Below, in pieces: positions 61,829-64,000 of a stretch of DNA of 64,000 nucleotides. The stretch spans positions 2,170,001 through 2,234,000 of the forward strand of contig NZ_AP012326.1 in the NCBI RefSeq assembly GCF_001042595.1. Reading direction: 5' to 3'. Below the pieces are notes generated by a model. That model ran no database searches and was not told the DNA's origin. It saw nothing but the letters and a program-made list of their open reading frames with translations. The position numbers and the translations under genes are program-made. This DNA comes from Bifidobacterium dentium JCM 1195 = DSM 20436. GTDB taxonomy: Bacteria; Actinomycetota; Actinomycetes; Actinomycetales; Bifidobacteriaceae. Position 1 is the first letter of the stretch. Every line of letters starts with the position of its first letter.

Positions 61829-64000
61829 ATGGCAGTAGAAAAGAGCGCATCCGCGCACACCAGCAAAGCAGCACCGGCAACCGACAAGAAGCCGGTCCGC
61901 AAACGTCGTACGACCAAGGCCAAGGCCGCGGTACCACAGGTGGTCGGAGAGGCTCCTGCGCCCATTATCGAACGCACGACACCGGAACAGTTCGGTCGTG
62001 TCAATGTCATGGATATCACCCCGGCCGCCGACAACGGCCTGTTCCCCGCTAGGGTGGAGCTCGGGGAAGCATTCACGGTGACTGCCCAGGTATTCATCGA
62101 AGGCCGCACCAAGGCCGGCGCCACCGTGTCGGTACGCAGCGCCCGCGGCCGTGAAGTGAGCCGCACCCCGATGATCTGCTCGAACCCTGGTCTGGACCGT
62201 TGGACCGCGATGGTCAGCATCGGTGAACACAGTGACCTTAAGCCTTGGGACGCCGACTACGCGTCCGTCAAACGCCAGCTGGGCGATTGGAATGTCGTGA
62301 TCGAAGGCTGGGAGGACACGTATCAGTCCTGGCTGCATGACGCCGCCATCAAGGTCGAGGTGGGCGATGATGTGGAGAACGCGCTGGAAAGCGGCGCGCA
62401 ACTGCTCGCCCGTTGGGCCGGCGCCAAGGATTCCAAACTCTCTGCGGCCGACAAGAAGATTCTGCAGGCGGCCGCCAAGACCATAGCCGACAAGTCACTG
62501 TCTCCGGCCGACCGTCTCGCCGCCGCCGAAACAGCTGATATCCAGCGCCTGCATGAGACCAATCCGCTACGAGACGGCCTGTCCGAATCGAATCCGCAGC
62601 GGTTCCGCGTGGAACGTCCGAAGTCCAGCTTCGCCGCATGGTACCAGTTCTTCCCGCGTTCGGAAGGCGCCTACTACGGCGAAGACGGCAAAATCGTGCA
62701 GGGTAATCTCAAGACCTCTCTGGCCGGCTTGGAGCGTGCGGCCGCCGAAGGGTTCAACATCGTGTATCTGCCACCGATCTTCCCCATCGGTGTGACCAAT
62801 CGCAAGGGACGCAACAATTCGCTGATCGCAGGCCCGAACGATCCGGGCTCCCCGTTCGGCATCGGTTCCGAATTGGGTGGCCACGACACCGTGGATCCGT
62901 TGCTCGGCACCATGGATGATTTCAAGGCGTTCTGCGAGCGCGCCCATGAGTTGGGCCTTGAGATCGCGCTTGATTTCGCTCTGCAGTGCTCGCCGGACCA
63001 CCCGTGGGTCAAGCAACATCCGAACTGGTTCCGCACCAAGCCCGACGGCACCATCGCGTTCGCCGAAAACCCGCCGAAGAAGTATCAGGACATCTACCCG
63101 ATCGACTTCAACGCCGACATGGAAGGCATCGAGAAGGAAGTCGAACGCATCATGAACCTGTGGATCGAGGCGGGCGTGACCATCTTCCGCGTCGACAATC
63201 CACACACCAAGCCGGTACGTTTCTGGCAGGATGTGATTGCCGCCGTGACCAAAAAGCATCCGGAGGTGCTGTTCCTGGCCGAGGCATTCACCCGTCCGGG
63301 CATGATGCGCGCCCTGAGCTACGTCGGATTCACCCAGTCGCACTGCTACTTCCCATGGCGTAACGGCAAGGGCGAACTTGAGGAGTACCTCGAGGAGACC
63401 AACGGCGACGGCGGTTTCTACCAGCACAACACCTTCTGGCCCACCACGCCCGACATTCTTACCGCCTACGTGCGGGACAACGGCATCGCCGGTCATGCGG
63501 TGCGTGCGGTGCTCGCCGCGATGGGAAGCCCAAGCTGGGGCATCTACAACGGCTTTGAGCTGATCGAGAACAAGCAGCGCCCGGGCTTCGAGGAGCAGAT
63601 CGACAACGAGAAGTACGAAATCAAGGTTCGTGATTGGGCCGAAACCGACAAGTACGGCATTGCGGAGCTGCTGGGTTCGCTCAACAAGATCCGCGGCGAG
63701 CACCCGGCGTGCCGCAGCTATCACAATCTGCATGTTCTGCCGAGCGACGATGCGAACATCATCGCATTCCTGCGCCAGACCCCGGCCGAACTGACCGGCA
63801 CCGGCAAGGCGGATACCGTGATCGTGGTGGTCAATCTTGACGGACACAACGCACATCAGGCCATCGTGCACTTGGAGCGTGGCGAATTCGGTCTGCCGAC
63901 CGACAAGCCGGTGAAGGTACGCGACGAACTGACCGGCCGCGAGTTCGAGTGGGGTTGGGACAACTTCGTCTCACTCGCACCGTGGGCCGACGTGGCGCAC
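61829..64000 (+). CDS. glgE: Maltose-1-phosphate maltosyltransferase GlgE, partial
   Basis: Extends alpha-1,4-glucan using maltose 1-phosphate. The first 724 residues are present; the C-terminus lies beyond the window. After a basic, Ala-rich N-terminus of about 45 residues come the beta-sandwich domain and the GH13 domain, with SSFAAWYQFFPRSEGAYYGE, 'GFNIVYLPPIFPIGVTNRKG', 'LEIALDFALQCSPDHPW', the catalytic Asp in FRVDNPHTKPVRFW and the acid/base Glu in LFLAEAFTRPGMM. An NTFWPTTPDILTAY block is typical of GlgE. The ATG at 61829 lies seven bases after TATAAT. DnaA boxes lie just upstream. Confidence 0.94.
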   Translation, partial: MAVEKSASAHTSKAAPATDKKPVRKRRTTKAKAAVPQVVGEAPAPIIERTTPEQFGRVNVMDITPAADNGLFPARVELGEAFTVTAQVFIEGRTKAGATVSVRSARGREVSRTPMICSNPGLDRWTAMVSIGEHSDLKPWDADYASVKRQLGDWNVVIEGWEDTYQSWLHDAAIKVEVGDDVENALESGAQLLARWAGAKDSKLSAADKKILQAAAKTIADKSLSPADRLAAAETADIQRLHETNPLRDGLSESNPQRFRVERPKSSFAAWYQFFPRSEGAYYGEDGKIVQGNLKTSLAGLERAAAEGFNIVYLPPIFPIGVTNRKGRNNSLIAGPNDPGSPFGIGSELGGHDTVDPLLGTMDDFKAFCERAHELGLEIALDFALQCSPDHPWVKQHPNWFRTKPDGTIAFAENPPKKYQDIYPIDFNADMEGIEKEVERIMNLWIEAGVTIFRVDNPHTKPVRFWQDVIAAVTKKHPEVLFLAEAFTRPGMMRALSYVGFTQSHCYFPWRNGKGELEEYLEETNGDGGFYQHNTFWPTTPDILTAYVRDNGIAGHAVRAVLAAMGSPSWGIYNGFELIENKQRPGFEEQIDNEKYEIKVRDWAETDKYGIAELLGSLNKIRGEHPACRSYHNLHVLPSDDANIIAFLRQTPAELTGTGKADTVIVVVNLDGHNAHQAIVHLERGEFGLPTDKPVKVRDELTGREFEWGWDNFVSLAPWADVAH

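Overview
The window is a contiguous piece of chromosome from a high-GC Gram-positive bacterium, almost certainly a Bifidobacterium. The grounds are the gene order argS-lysA-hom-thrB, an F-type ATP synthase operon in the order BEFHAGDC, nucS in place of mutSL, pdxST, lipoproteins with Actinobacteria-like leaders, GlgE, araBDA with LacI regulators, and a fused Maf-Nudix protein. The species cannot be fixed from the sequence alone.

Layout. 1-2.2 kb: the end of a sugar ABC importer operon (solute-binding lipoprotein, then permease) with three copies of an 18-bp operator. 2.6-4.3 kb: pdxS-pdxT for pyridoxal phosphate. 4.6-8.5 kb: a fused CydDC-like ABC exporter. 9.3-11.1 kb: an acyl-CoA ligase. 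11.3-15.1 kb: a nucleoside module (MFS transporter, LacI regulator, nucleoside hydrolase) whose two promoters share one operator. 15.6-21 kb: araBDA and a LacI regulator. 21-29.2 kb: Maf-Nudix, thrB, hom, an orphan EIIA-Glc-like protein, lysA and argS. 29.3-36.5 kb: an amino-acid permease, RidA, tRNA-Arg(CCG), a CYTH protein, a CnoX-like protein, a membrane protein/lipoprotein pair and an FKBP lipoprotein. 36.5-45.0 kb: the accessory region described below. 45.2-52.9 kb: nucS and the atp operon. 53.3-54.6 kb: metA and initiator tRNA. 55.0-59.5 kb: an oxalate-degradation module (frc, an AEC carrier, oxc). 59.7-61.6 kb: a sortase-anchored surface protein. 61.8 kb to the end: glgE, cut by the window edge.

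The accessory region is the most unusual part. A response regulator and an atypical sensor kinase are divergent from a small secreted-peptide gene. That gene is followed by three ABC-2-type membrane proteins and an ABC ATPase. Immediately downstream is a second, decayed copy of the same cassette: the C-terminal piece of a related peptide, one intact permease, a frameshifted permease tail and the first 25 codons of an ATPase. It is cut off by an IS3-family element. The peptide gene of the better-preserved copy appears to carry a one-base frameshift at its signal-peptide boundary. The arrangement resembles a two-component-controlled bacteriocin or immunity-type locus, but no function is proven.

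Other non-coding structure: a family of GTCGGTGG-type hairpin repeats occurs in three intergenic spaces between convergent genes. A 149-bp element with 33-bp inverted ends lies between the ABC exporter and the acyl-CoA ligase. A DnaA-box cluster lies upstream of glgE. Several genes have a -10 hexamer only 6-7 nt from the start codon, which suggests leaderless mRNAs.
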